Source: Pseudomonas fulva 12-X (GTDB lineage: Bacteria; Pseudomonadota; Gammaproteobacteria; Pseudomonadales; Pseudomonadaceae). From it: DNA of 64,000 nucleotides. The position numbers and the translations under genes were made by a program. Location of the stretch: contig NC_015556.1 of NCBI RefSeq assembly GCF_000213805.1, forward strand, positions 2,046,001 to 2,110,000. Direction: 5' to 3'. Below the pieces are notes generated by a model. The model saw nothing but the letters and a program-made list of their open reading frames with translations, was not told where the DNA came from and did no database searches. This document shows, piece by piece, positions 17,368 through 25,084 of the stretch (its first letter is position 1; every line of letters starts with the position of its first letter).

Positions 17368-18639
17368 ATGCCCGTTGCCCCTGATCTGTTGCTGACCCCT
17401 GCGGCTGCCCCCAAGCCGAAGGCTGCGCCGGCCAATACCTCACAGAGCGCCGCACAGCCGCGCAAGCAGGAGGGTTCCAGCTTCTCCCAGGTCTACGCCA
17501 AGGAGCGTCAGGCCAAGGCCGCCGAGCGTCAGGACGCAGCCGCCAAGTCGGCGCGTGACAGCAAGGCCGATCCCCAGGCGAACGCCAGCGACCCGACAGC
17601 GGCCGTTGCCGCCGAGCCGGTGGTTGCCGATAGCGGCAAGGATTTGCCCGAAGAGCCTACGCTGGAAGAGGGCGCCGTCGATCCTTTGATGCTGCTGGGC
17701 CTGTTCCAGCCTGAACCGCAAACCGAGGTGGTCGAAGAACAGCCCGACACCGCGCCTGCTGTTGACGTATCCCCCAGTCTGATCGGCTCGGCCCCGGCGA
17801 CCATGACCGAGGCGAGCTTCGATCCGGAGATCGACGCGCTCAACCAGCAGCCTGCGGTGCAATTGGCGCTCGAGGTCGGCGCTCAGGAGAAAGCCGCTGC
17901 CCAGTCGACCGCTACAGCGGGCGGCGCGGCGGCCTCTTCATCGGCCAGCAGCGGCCAGGCATTCACCAGCGCCATGGCCGCCATGGGCGTGAAAGCGAGC
18001 TCCATGGAGGGTGAATCCAGCGAGGCAACGCCCTTGCCGTCTTTCGAGCTCAGCACCGAAGGGCTGGAGGCGCTCAAGGAAAGTTCGGCCGACACTCCGC
18101 CCGAGCAGTTCGTCAGCAAGCTCAGCGCGCTGAGTCAGGCGATTGGTCAGCAGACCGCTCAGGTCGCTCGGGCGCCGGTGGTGCCGGGCCAGCCGCTGGC
18201 CATGCAGAACGCTGGCTTTAGCGAAGGAGTGGTGGACAAGGTGATGTGGATGTCCAGCCAGAACCTCAAGTCCGCGGAGATTCAGCTCGACCCCGCCGAG
18301 CTGGGGCGCCTCGATGTGCGTATCAGCGTGAATCAGGATCAGACCCAGATTACCTTTGCCAGCGCACACCCAAGCGTGCGTGAGGCGCTGGAAGGCCAGG
18401 TGCACCGCTTGCGCGAAATGTTCACCCAGCAGGGCATGAACCTGGCGGACGTCAACGTTTCCGATCAGTCCCAGGGTCGTGCCTGGCAAGGTCAGGAAGG
18501 CGAAGGGCGTGGTCGCGGCAGCCGCATGGCGGACGAAGGCGGAGTCGGTGGCGAGAATGAGGAGCGGGTTATCGGCAGCGTCGAGATCCGTGAGCCGGCT
18601 CTGGGCTCTGGTCGCGGCATGGTCGACTATTACGCCTGA
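17368..18639 (+). CDS. fliK: Flagellar hook-length control protein FliK
   Basis: A 423-residue protein with a long disordered Ala/Pro/Gln/Glu-rich N-terminal part and a C-terminal hook-length domain (about 290-390): SAEIQLDPAELGRLDVRISV, then REALEGQVHRLREMFTQQGM. The protein is secreted while it measures the hook, then acts on FlhB to switch export from hook to filament substrates. The ATG at 17368 follows GCGGAG. It is transcribed from its own sigma54 promoter. A hairpin 35 nt after the stop suggests it is a single-gene unit. Confidence 0.93.
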   Translation: MPVAPDLLLTPAAAPKPKAAPANTSQSAAQPRKQEGSSFSQVYAKERQAKAAERQDAAAKSARDSKADPQANASDPTAAVAAEPVVADSGKDLPEEPTLEEGAVDPLMLLGLFQPEPQTEVVEEQPDTAPAVDVSPSLIGSAPATMTEASFDPEIDALNQQPAVQLALEVGAQEKAAAQSTATAGGAAASSSASSGQAFTSAMAAMGVKASSMEGESSEATPLPSFELSTEGLEALKESSADTPPEQFVSKLSALSQAIGQQTAQVARAPVVPGQPLAMQNAGFSEGVVDKVMWMSSQNLKSAEIQLDPAELGRLDVRISVNQDQTQITFASAHPSVREALEGQVHRLREMFTQQGMNLADVNVSDQSQGRAWQGQEGEGRGRGSRMADEGGVGGENEERVIGSVEIREPALGSGRGMVDYYA

Positions 18640-18673
18640 CGGCGCCGCTTTGCGGCGGCTGTTCTAGACTTCG

Positions 18674-18707
18674 AATCACCCTGCTCGATATATCGGGCAG
18701 GGTGATT
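18674..18707 (+). terminator. Hairpin terminator after fliK
   Basis: AATCACCCTGC (18674-18684) and GCAGGGTGATT (18697-18707) form a perfect 11-bp stem, and the loop contains CGATATATCG, which is itself palindromic. The following TTTGCGTTT is only moderately T-rich. Confidence 0.6.
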
Positions 18708-18795
18708 TGCGTTTCAGGGCGCGCTGAGAGTCGGGTCAGGCATCATGCTTTCGCGTAACATGGCGCGCTCGGTGATTGCAGCCGCATCTGTGAGC

Positions 18796-18811
18796 TGGCA
18801 TAACACTTGCT
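18796..18811 (+). promoter_or_regulatory. Sigma54 promoter of the fliL operon
   Basis: TGGCAT-N5-TTGCT with GG at 18797-18798 and GC at 18809-18810 (10 bases between) lies 51 nt before fliL. It is expected to drive fliLMNOPQR-flhB. Confidence 0.92.
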
Positions 18812-18861
18812 CTTAACCCATTGAAAGCGGAGGGTTCTCCGCTCCGTGACGGATTTTTGGC

Positions 18862-19386
18862 ATGGCAAAGAAGAACGCGCCTCCCGCCGCTGCTGCCGAA
18901 GCAGGCAGCAAGCCGCCAGGCAAGCTCAAGCTCATCATCGCCATCGTGCTGGCCCTGTTGCTGGCAATTGGCGCGTCGATCGGCGGCACCTGGTTCTTCC
19001 TCAGCAAGGACAGCGCCAAGCCCAAGGACGAGCATGCGCAGGCGGAAAACGCCGCGCCGGTCAAACAGCCCGCGATCTATGAAGAGCTGACGCCGGCCTT
19101 CGTGGTCAACTTCACCCAGAATGGCAAGCCTCGTTATATGCAGGTTAGCGTGGCTCTGATGGGGCGTGACCAGGCGGCCATGGATGCCCTCAAGGTGAAT
19201 ATGCCGGTGCTGCGCAACAACCTGGTGATGCTGTTTTCCAGCCAGGATTTTGCCAGCCTGATCACTCCAGTCGGCAAGGAAATGCTGCGCCAGCAGGCGA
19301 CCGCCAGCGTGCAGCAAGTGGCCGAGAAGGAAACCGGCAAGGTGGCTGTCGAGCAGGTGCTGTTCACCAACCTCGTGTTGCAATAG
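18862..19386 (+). CDS. fliL: Flagellar basal body-associated protein FliL
   Basis: A 174-residue single-pass inner-membrane protein. It has a short basic cytoplasmic start, a transmembrane helix at about 24-48 and a periplasmic FliL domain containing YEELTPAFVVNFTQNGKPRY. FliL surrounds the MotA/B stator and supports torque under load. It is the first gene of fliLMNOPQR-flhB, 15 nt before fliM. The start follows a sigma54 promoter. Confidence 0.95.
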   Translation: MAKKNAPPAAAAEAGSKPPGKLKLIIAIVLALLLAIGASIGGTWFFLSKDSAKPKDEHAQAENAAPVKQPAIYEELTPAFVVNFTQNGKPRYMQVSVALMGRDQAAMDALKVNMPVLRNNLVMLFSSQDFASLITPVGKEMLRQQATASVQQVAEKETGKVAVEQVLFTNLVLQ

Positions 19387-19401
19387 GGCGGGAGTTCGCT
19401 A

Positions 19402-20373
19402 ATGGCTGTACAAGACCTGCTGTCCCAGGACGAGATCGATGCGCTGCTGCACGGCGTCGACGATGGCCTGGTGGAAACCGAGGAATTCGTCGAGCCCGGC
19501 AGCGTCAAGCAATATGACCTGACCAGCCAGGATCGGATCGTGCGCGGACGCATGCCGACCCTGGAGATGATCAACGAGCGTTTCGCCCGTTATACCCGCA
19601 TCAGCATGTTCAACCTGCTGCGCCGCTCGGCCGATGTAGCAGTCGGCGGCGTGCAGGTGATGAAATTCGGCGAGTACGTGCATTCCCTATACGTGCCTAC
19701 CAGTCTGAACCTGGTGAAAATGAAGCCGTTGCGCGGCACCGGCCTGTTCATCCTCGATGCCAAGCTGGTGTTCAAGCTGGTCGACAACTTCTTCGGCGGC
19801 GACGGTCGTCACGCCAAGATCGAAGGCCGCGAATTCACCCCCACCGAACTGCGCGTGGTGCGCATGGTGCTCGATCAGGCGTTCATCGACCTGCGCGAAG
19901 CCTGGGCAGCGGTGATGGACATCAACTTCGAGTACGTGGGCTCCGAGGTCAACCCGGCCCTGGCCAACATCGTCAGCCCCAGCGAAGTCATCGTGGTGTC
20001 GACTTTTCACATTGAGCTAGACGGTGGTGGCGGCGACCTGCACGTGACCATGCCGTATTCGATGATCGAGCCAATCCGCGAAATGCTTGACGCCGGCTTC
20101 CAGTCCGACGTGGACGACCAGGACGAGCGCTGGGTCAAGGCCCTGCGTGAAGATATCCTCGACGTCAGCGTGCCTTTGAGCGCCACCGTTGCACGGCGCC
20201 AGCTCAAGGTGCGCGACATCCTGCACATGCAGCCTGGTGACGTGATTCCCGTGGAGCTGCCCGAGCACATGATCCTGCGCGCCAACGGTGTGCCGTCCTT
20301 CAAGGTCAAGCTCGGCTCGCACAAGGGCAACCTGTCGCTGCAGGTGCTCGATCCGGTTGATCGTCACCGCTAG
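19402..20373 (+). CDS. fliM: Flagellar motor switch protein FliM
   Basis: A 323-residue C-ring protein. The extreme N terminus carries the CheY-P-binding peptide LSQDEIDALLHG (residues 7-18). The CheC-like middle domain begins near residue 50 with the GGGxGE-equivalent region, and the C-terminal SpoA/FliN-like domain starts near 250 (LSATVARRQLKVRDILHMQPGD). GGGAG precedes the ATG. Binding of CheY-P here switches the rotation sense. Confidence 0.97.
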   Translation: MAVQDLLSQDEIDALLHGVDDGLVETEEFVEPGSVKQYDLTSQDRIVRGRMPTLEMINERFARYTRISMFNLLRRSADVAVGGVQVMKFGEYVHSLYVPTSLNLVKMKPLRGTGLFILDAKLVFKLVDNFFGGDGRHAKIEGREFTPTELRVVRMVLDQAFIDLREAWAAVMDINFEYVGSEVNPALANIVSPSEVIVVSTFHIELDGGGGDLHVTMPYSMIEPIREMLDAGFQSDVDDQDERWVKALREDILDVSVPLSATVARRQLKVRDILHMQPGDVIPVELPEHMILRANGVPSFKVKLGSHKGNLSLQVLDPVDRHR

Positions 20374-20436
20374 CCCACTATTTTTCGCTGCGCCGCGTGC
20401 GCAGCCAAGCCGATAAACGCCAGCCGAGGTCCAACG

Positions 20437-20907
20437 ATGGCAGATGAGAACGAACAAACCAGCCCCGAAGAACAAGCGCTCGCCGATGAGTGGGCGGCTG
20501 CGCTGTCCGAATCCGGTGACGCGGGCGGGCAGGACGATATCGATGCGATGTTGGCCGCCAGTGCGGCCAGCCAGCCGTCGGCGCCGCGTGCGCCGATGGA
20601 AGAGTTCGGCAGCATGCCCAAGACCAATAACCCGGTTAATCTGGAAGGCCCGAATCTCGATGTGATCCTCGATATTCCGGTGTCCATTTCCATGGAAGTG
20701 GGCAATGCCGACATCACCATTCGCAACCTGCTGCAGCTCAACCAGGGCTCGGTGATCGAGCTCGACCGCCTGGCCGGCGAGCCGCTCGACGTGCTGGTCA
20801 ACGGCACGCTGATCGCCCATGGCGAAGTGGTGGTGGTCAACGAGAAGTTCGGCATTCGCCTGACCGACGTGATCAGTCCCAGCGAACGCATCAAGAAGCT
20901 GCGCTGA
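20437..20907 (+). CDS. fliN: Flagellar motor switch protein FliN
   Basis: A 156-residue C-ring protein. The last 80 residues are the SpoA domain (LDVILDIPVSISMEVG, then SVIELDRLAGEPLDVLVNG and KFGIRLTDVISPSERIKKL). The 75-residue N-terminal extension is acidic and contains QDDIDAML (residues 32-39), like the FliM CheY-binding peptide. The 63-nt gap after fliM holds a 7-bp hairpin (20387-20405). FliN docks FliH-FliI and completes the switch. Confidence 0.96.
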   Translation: MADENEQTSPEEQALADEWAAALSESGDAGGQDDIDAMLAASAASQPSAPRAPMEEFGSMPKTNNPVNLEGPNLDVILDIPVSISMEVGNADITIRNLLQLNQGSVIELDRLAGEPLDVLVNGTLIAHGEVVVVNEKFGIRLTDVISPSERIKKLR

Positions 20908-20911
20908 CGCC

Positions 20912-21337
20912 ATGAACAGACTCCTGCTCGCACTCCTTGCGCTGCCGTGCTTCGCCTTCGCCGCCGAGCCGGCTGCCCAGGCGCCTGCCGCCAGCGGCGG
21001 TATCGCCGGACAGCTGGCGCAGCTGGTGATTGGCCTGTTACTGGTGATCGGCTTGATCTTCCTGCTCGCCTGGATGATGCGCCGCGTGCAGCGTCTGGGC
21101 CCCAACAATGGCAAGGTGATCAAGATCGTTGCCACTCAGGCGCTGAGCCCCCGCGATCGGCTGGTGCTGGTGCAGGTCGGCAACGAGCAGGTCTTGCTAG
21201 GCCTCACACCTGGGCGCATCAACTCGCTGCACGTGATGGGCGAGCCGGTTCACCTGCCCGATGCCGAGCCGGCATCCACCGAATTCTCCCAGCGCCTCAT
21301 GGAACTGCTGGGCAAGGACCAGAAGGACAAGTCCTGA
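20912..21337 (+). CDS. fliO: Flagellar biosynthetic protein FliO
   Basis: A 141-residue protein with a signal-like first hydrophobic segment and a transmembrane helix at about 35-52 followed by a basic cytoplasmic domain ([20 protein letters not shown], then [12 protein letters not shown]). FliO assists assembly of the FliP-FliR export gate. It begins 4 nt after fliN, and its TGA shares one base with the fliP ATG. Confidence 0.93.
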   Translation: MNRLLLALLALPCFAFAAEPAAQAPAASGGIAGQLAQLVIGLLLVIGLIFLLAWMMRRVQRLGPNNGKVIKIVATQALSPRDRLVLVQVGNEQVLLGLTPGRINSLHVMGEPVHLPDAEPASTEFSQRLMELLGKDQKDKS

Positions 21338-22122
21338 TGTTGCGACTTCTGCTTGTGCTGGTGTTCGCGCTAGGGGCTTCGCTGGCCTTCGCTCAGGAAC
21401 CGCCATCGCCCAGCCCATTGATCCAGCAGGGCAGCAATCCGCTGTCTATTCCGGCGATCACCTTGAGCACCGACGCCGAAGGGCAGCAGGAATACTCGGT
21501 CAGTCTGCAGATCCTGCTGATCATGACGGCGCTGAGCTTCATTCCGGCGTTCCTCATGCTGATGACCAGCTTCACGCGGATCATCATCGTGTTTTCGATT
21601 CTGCGTCAGGCTCTCGGTTTGCAGCAGACACCGTCCAACCAGATCCTCATCGGCCTGGCGCTGTTTCTGACCATGTTCATCATGGCGCCGGTGTTCGACC
21701 AGATTAACCGCGAAGCCCTGCAGCCTTATCTGAATCAGCAGCTGCCGGCGCAGCAGGCCATCGAGCGCGCCGAGGTGCCGATCAAGAACTTCATGCTGGC
21801 GCAAACCCGTGAGAGCGATCTGGAGCTGTTCGTGCGCCTGTCCAAGCGCACCGACATCGCCACGCCGGAAGCGGCGCCGCTGACCATCCTGGTGCCGGCC
21901 TTCGTGACCTCGGAGCTCAAGACCGCATTCCAGATCGGCTTCATGATCTTCATTCCGTTTCTGATCATCGACATGGTGGTGGCCAGTATCCTCATGGCCA
22001 TGGGCATGATGATGCTGTCGCCACTGATCATTTCCCTGCCGTTCAAGATCATGCTGTTCGTGCTGATCGACGGCTGGGCGCTGATCATGGGCACCCTGGC
22101 CAGCAGTTTCGGCACGTTATAG
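21337..22122 (+). CDS. fliP: Flagellar export gate protein FliP
   Basis: A 261-residue export gate subunit with a cleavable signal peptide (to about residue 21, LAFA). Four hydrophobic segments follow, with the family signatures [19 protein letters not shown] and [23 protein letters not shown]. The start at 21337 overlaps the fliO stop by one base and matches family length. Confidence 0.96.
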   Translation: MLRLLLVLVFALGASLAFAQEPPSPSPLIQQGSNPLSIPAITLSTDAEGQQEYSVSLQILLIMTALSFIPAFLMLMTSFTRIIIVFSILRQALGLQQTPSNQILIGLALFLTMFIMAPVFDQINREALQPYLNQQLPAQQAIERAEVPIKNFMLAQTRESDLELFVRLSKRTDIATPEAAPLTILVPAFVTSELKTAFQIGFMIFIPFLIIDMVVASILMAMGMMMLSPLIISLPFKIMLFVLIDGWALIMGTLASSFGTL

Positions 22123-22132
22123 CGAGGCTCAC

Positions 22133-22402
22133 ATGACTCCTGAAGTTGCTGTCGATCTGTTTCGCGAAGGGCTCTGGCTGATTTCCCTGATGGTCGGGTT
22201 GCTGGTCATGCCCAGCTTGCTGGTAGGCCTTTTGGTGGCGATGTTCCAGGCTGCTACCCAGATCAACGAACAGACCCTGAGCTTTCTGCCGCGCCTGCTG
22301 GTGATGCTGCTGACGCTGATCGTCGCCGGGCCGTGGATGGTGCAGCAGCTGATGGAATACACGCAGAACCTGATCATGAACATTCCGCAGCTGATCGGCT
22401 GA
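22133..22402 (+). CDS. fliQ: Flagellar export gate protein FliQ
   Basis: An 89-residue protein with two transmembrane helices. The signature LVGLLVAMFQAATQINEQTL links them. It forms part of the FliPQR export gate. It is 10 nt after fliP and 4 nt before fliR. Confidence 0.96.
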   Translation: MTPEVAVDLFREGLWLISLMVGLLVMPSLLVGLLVAMFQAATQINEQTLSFLPRLLVMLLTLIVAGPWMVQQLMEYTQNLIMNIPQLIG

Positions 22403-22406
22403 TCCG

Positions 22407-23183
22407 ATGTTCGAGCTGAGCGATGCGCAGATCGGCAGCTGGGTCAGCAGCTTTCTGCTGCCGCTGTTTCGTATCGCCGCCTTGCTGATGGTGATGCCGA
22501 TCATCGGCACGCAGCTGGTGCCGACACGGGTGCGCCTATACCTGGCGCTGGCCATCAGTGTGGTCATCGTGCCCACCTTGCCGCCCATGCCGCAGGTCGA
22601 TTCGATCAGCCTGCAGGCCTTCATGCTGATCGCCCAGGAAATCCTCATCGGCGTGATGCTTGGCTTCGTGTTGCAGCTGCTGTTTCACGTCTTCGTGGTG
22701 GCGGGGCAGATCCTTGCCATGCAGATGGGCCTGGGCTTCGCTTCCATGGTCGACCCGGCCAACGGCATTTCGGTGCCGGTGATCGGTCAGTATTTCACCA
22801 TGCTGGTGACCCTGCTGTTCCTGGCCATGAACGGGCATCTGGTGGTGTTCGAGGTGCTTGCCGAGAGTTTCGTGACGCTGCCGCCGGGTAGTGGCCTGCA
22901 GGTCGAGCATTACTGGGAGTTGGCGACCAAGCTCGGCTGGGTGATGGGCGCTGCGCTGATTCTGGTGCTGCCGGCCGTTACCGCGCTTCTGGTGGTGAAT
23001 ATCGCCTTCGGGGTGATGACCCGGGCGGCGCCACAACTGAACATCTTCTCCATCGGTTTTCCGCTCACCCTGGTGCTGGGCATGGTGATCGTATGGATTT
23101 CTCTGGCTGACATCCTGGCGCATTATCAGGCCATCGCGAGCGAGGCGTTGATCATGTTGCGTGAACTGGCGAGGGCCCGCTGA
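22407..23183 (+). CDS. fliR: Flagellar export gate protein FliR
   Basis: A 258-residue, multi-pass inner-membrane component of the FliPQR gate, with VVAGQILAMQMGLGFASMVDP and the C-terminal segment GFPLTLVLGMVIVWISL typical of FliR/SpaR. Its TGA overlaps the flhB ATG by one base. Confidence 0.96.
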   Translation: MFELSDAQIGSWVSSFLLPLFRIAALLMVMPIIGTQLVPTRVRLYLALAISVVIVPTLPPMPQVDSISLQAFMLIAQEILIGVMLGFVLQLLFHVFVVAGQILAMQMGLGFASMVDPANGISVPVIGQYFTMLVTLLFLAMNGHLVVFEVLAESFVTLPPGSGLQVEHYWELATKLGWVMGAALILVLPAVTALLVVNIAFGVMTRAAPQLNIFSIGFPLTLVLGMVIVWISLADILAHYQAIASEALIMLRELARAR

Positions 23184-24319
23184 TGGCCGAGTCGGAAAGC
23201 GGTGCCGACAAGAGCGAGGAACCCACGGAGAAACGCCGCCGGGAATCTCGTGAAAAAGGGCAGATCGCCCGCTCCAAGGAGCTCAATACCTTCGCCATCA
23301 TGCTGGCCGGCACTGGTGGGCTGCTAGCCACCGGCGGCTCGATCGGCAATGCCATGCTGGAAATCATGCGTGGCAACTTCGAACTGCCGCGCGAGATTCT
23401 GATGGACGAGCGCAATATGGCGCTGTGGCTGGCGGCCTCCGGAAAGCTGGCGCTGGACGCGCTGTTACCGCTGCTCGTGGTGCTATTGGTGATGTCCATC
23501 GTCGGGCCCATCGCCCTGGGGGGCTGGCTGTTCTCGGCCAAGGCCATGGCGCCCAAGTTCAGTCGCATGAATCCGCTGGCCGGGCTCAAGCGCATGTTTT
23601 CGATGAAGGCACTGATCGAGCTGCTCAAGGCGTTGGCCAAATTCATCGTCATTTTGATGGTGGCCCTGGTGGTGCTGTCGATGGACCGCGACGATCTACT
23701 CGCGATTGCCAATGAACCGATCGAGTCGGCCATCATGCACTCGGCTCAGGTCGTCGGCTGGAGCGCGTTGTGGATGTCGTTCGGGCTGATCCTGATCGCC
23801 GCCGTGGACGTGCCGTTCCAGCTCTGGGACAACAAGCAGAAGCTGATGATGACCAAGCAGGAGGTAAAGGACGAGTACAAGGACAGCGAGGGCAAACCCG
23901 AGGTCAAGCAGCGCATCCGCCAGTTGCAGCATCAGATGACCCAGCAGCGCATGATGCAGGCCGTGCCCCAGGCCGACGTGGTGATCACCAACCCGACCCA
24001 CTTCGCTGTGGCCCTGAAGTACGACCCGCAAACGGGTCAGGCGCCCATGCTCTTGGCCAAGGGTGGCGATTTTGTCGCGCTGAAGATCCGCGAGATCGCC
24101 ACCGAGCACAGTGTGCTGATCCTGGAGTCGCCGGCGTTGGCGCGCTCGATCTACCACACCACCGAGTTGGATCAGGAAATTCCTGCCGGTTTGTACCTCG
24201 CGGTTGCTCAGGTACTGGCGTACGTCTATCAGATTCGCCAGTTCCAGGCCGGCAAGGGCAAGCGTCCAGCGCCGCTGAAGGATCTGCCGATCCCGCCCGA
24301 TCTGCGCCGCGACGAGTGA
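23183..24319 (+). CDS. flhB: Flagellar export switch protein FlhB
   Basis: A 378-residue membrane protein. The basic N terminus (EEPTEKRRRESREKGQIARS) precedes four transmembrane helices (about 32-210). The cytoplasmic domain contains the autocleavage motif NPTH (N270-P271). Cleavage and FliK action switch export from rod/hook to filament proteins. It is the last gene of the fliL operon, followed by a strong hairpin shared with convergent sodC. Confidence 0.97.
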   Translation: MAESESGADKSEEPTEKRRRESREKGQIARSKELNTFAIMLAGTGGLLATGGSIGNAMLEIMRGNFELPREILMDERNMALWLAASGKLALDALLPLLVVLLVMSIVGPIALGGWLFSAKAMAPKFSRMNPLAGLKRMFSMKALIELLKALAKFIVILMVALVVLSMDRDDLLAIANEPIESAIMHSAQVVGWSALWMSFGLILIAAVDVPFQLWDNKQKLMMTKQEVKDEYKDSEGKPEVKQRIRQLQHQMTQQRMMQAVPQADVVITNPTHFAVALKYDPQTGQAPMLLAKGGDFVALKIREIATEHSVLILESPALARSIYHTTELDQEIPAGLYLAVAQVLAYVYQIRQFQAGKGKRPAPLKDLPIPPDLRRDE

Positions 24320-24321
24320 TT

Positions 24322-24352
24322 GAGCGCAGCCTGCCAGGTGCAGGCTGCGCTC
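24322..24352. terminator. Bidirectional terminator between flhB and sodC
   Basis: A perfect 13-bp stem (24322-24334 with 24340-24352) with a 5-base loop fills the 39-nt gap between the convergent stops. It has no long T-run on either side. Confidence 0.7.
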
Positions 24353-24358
24353 GGCTGA

Positions 24359-24880
24359 TTACTCGATCACACCGCAGGCGACGCGTGCGCCACCGCCGCC
24401 CAGAGGCTTGGGATGATCGGCATGGTTGTCGCCGCCGGCATGCACCATCAGCGAAAGGCCCTTGAGTTCGTCCACGCTCTTGATGCGTGGTGCCAGTACC
24501 GGCTGGCTGGCCTTGCCGTCAGCGGTCACCAGCAGAGCAGGGAGGTCGCCCAGGTGGCCATCGCTCCAGGGCAGGTCGTGCTTGCCGGTTTTTTTCGGAT
24601 CCCAGTGGCCGCCGGCGGCTTCGGCCGCAGAGGGCTTGCCATCCTTGGGCGCCGGCTCGCAGCTGGGTTTGCTGTGTACGTGGAAGCCGTGAATCCCCGG
24701 TTCCAGGTCATGCAGCTCGGGCGTGAACACCACGCCGTAAGGGCTTTGGCTGATCACCACCTTGCCCACCGAGCTGCCGACGCCGTTTGCGTCCACTGCG
24801 TTGAGTTCGACCGTCTTGTCGGCAGCCTGCAGGCTGGCCGCGCAGCAACTGGCCAGTGCGGCCATCATCCAGCGTTTCAT
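24359..24880 (-). CDS. sodC: Periplasmic Cu-Zn superoxide dismutase SodC
   Basis: A 173-residue enzyme with a signal peptide (cleavage near residue 19, LQA-AD). Metal ligands are visible in [10 protein letters not shown], in AGGHWDP followed by [10 protein letters not shown], and in [13 protein letters not shown]; the disulfide cysteines are in SKPSC and ARVACGV. It converts superoxide to peroxide in the periplasm. AAGGAG sits 6 nt before the ATG. It is the only minus-strand gene inside the flagellar block, dividing flhB from flhA. Confidence 0.95.
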   Translation of the reverse strand: MKRWMMAALASCCAASLQAADKTVELNAVDANGVGSSVGKVVISQSPYGVVFTPELHDLEPGIHGFHVHSKPSCEPAPKDGKPSAAEAAGGHWDPKKTGKHDLPWSDGHLGDLPALLVTADGKASQPVLAPRIKSVDELKGLSLMVHAGGDNHADHPKPLGGGGARVACGVIE

Positions 24881-25011
24881 GGTGTTCTCCTTGATGGGTG
24901 AATCCAGTGTTCACAGGCTGTGACTGGGCTTCGCCGCAGGGGTTCGTGTTTTCGTTGTCAAAACCGTCGTAAGCCTCGCTTGCCTGCTCTGTGGTGGGCA
25001 TTTCCGAGAGT

Positions 25012-25027
25012 TGGAAGGGTTCTTGCA
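25012..25027 (+). promoter_or_regulatory. Sigma54 promoter of flhA
   Basis: TGGAAG-N5-TTGCA with GG at 25013-25014 and GC at 25025-25026, 10 bases apart, lies 58 nt before flhA. The -24 box is less canonical (TGGAAG rather than TGGCAC), but spacing and place agree with the known RpoN control of flhA. Confidence 0.8.
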
Positions 25028-25084
25028 ATACCGGCTGCAAAGGCGTCCTGGACGTCAAAAGATTGAATCAGTCGGGGTACCCAC

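Noticed and set aside
20409..20416. Exact GCCGATAA (sigma28 -10) between fliM and fliN
   Set aside because: No TAAA or TCAAG element at the needed distance upstream (sequence there is GCGCC), and fliN lies inside an operon.
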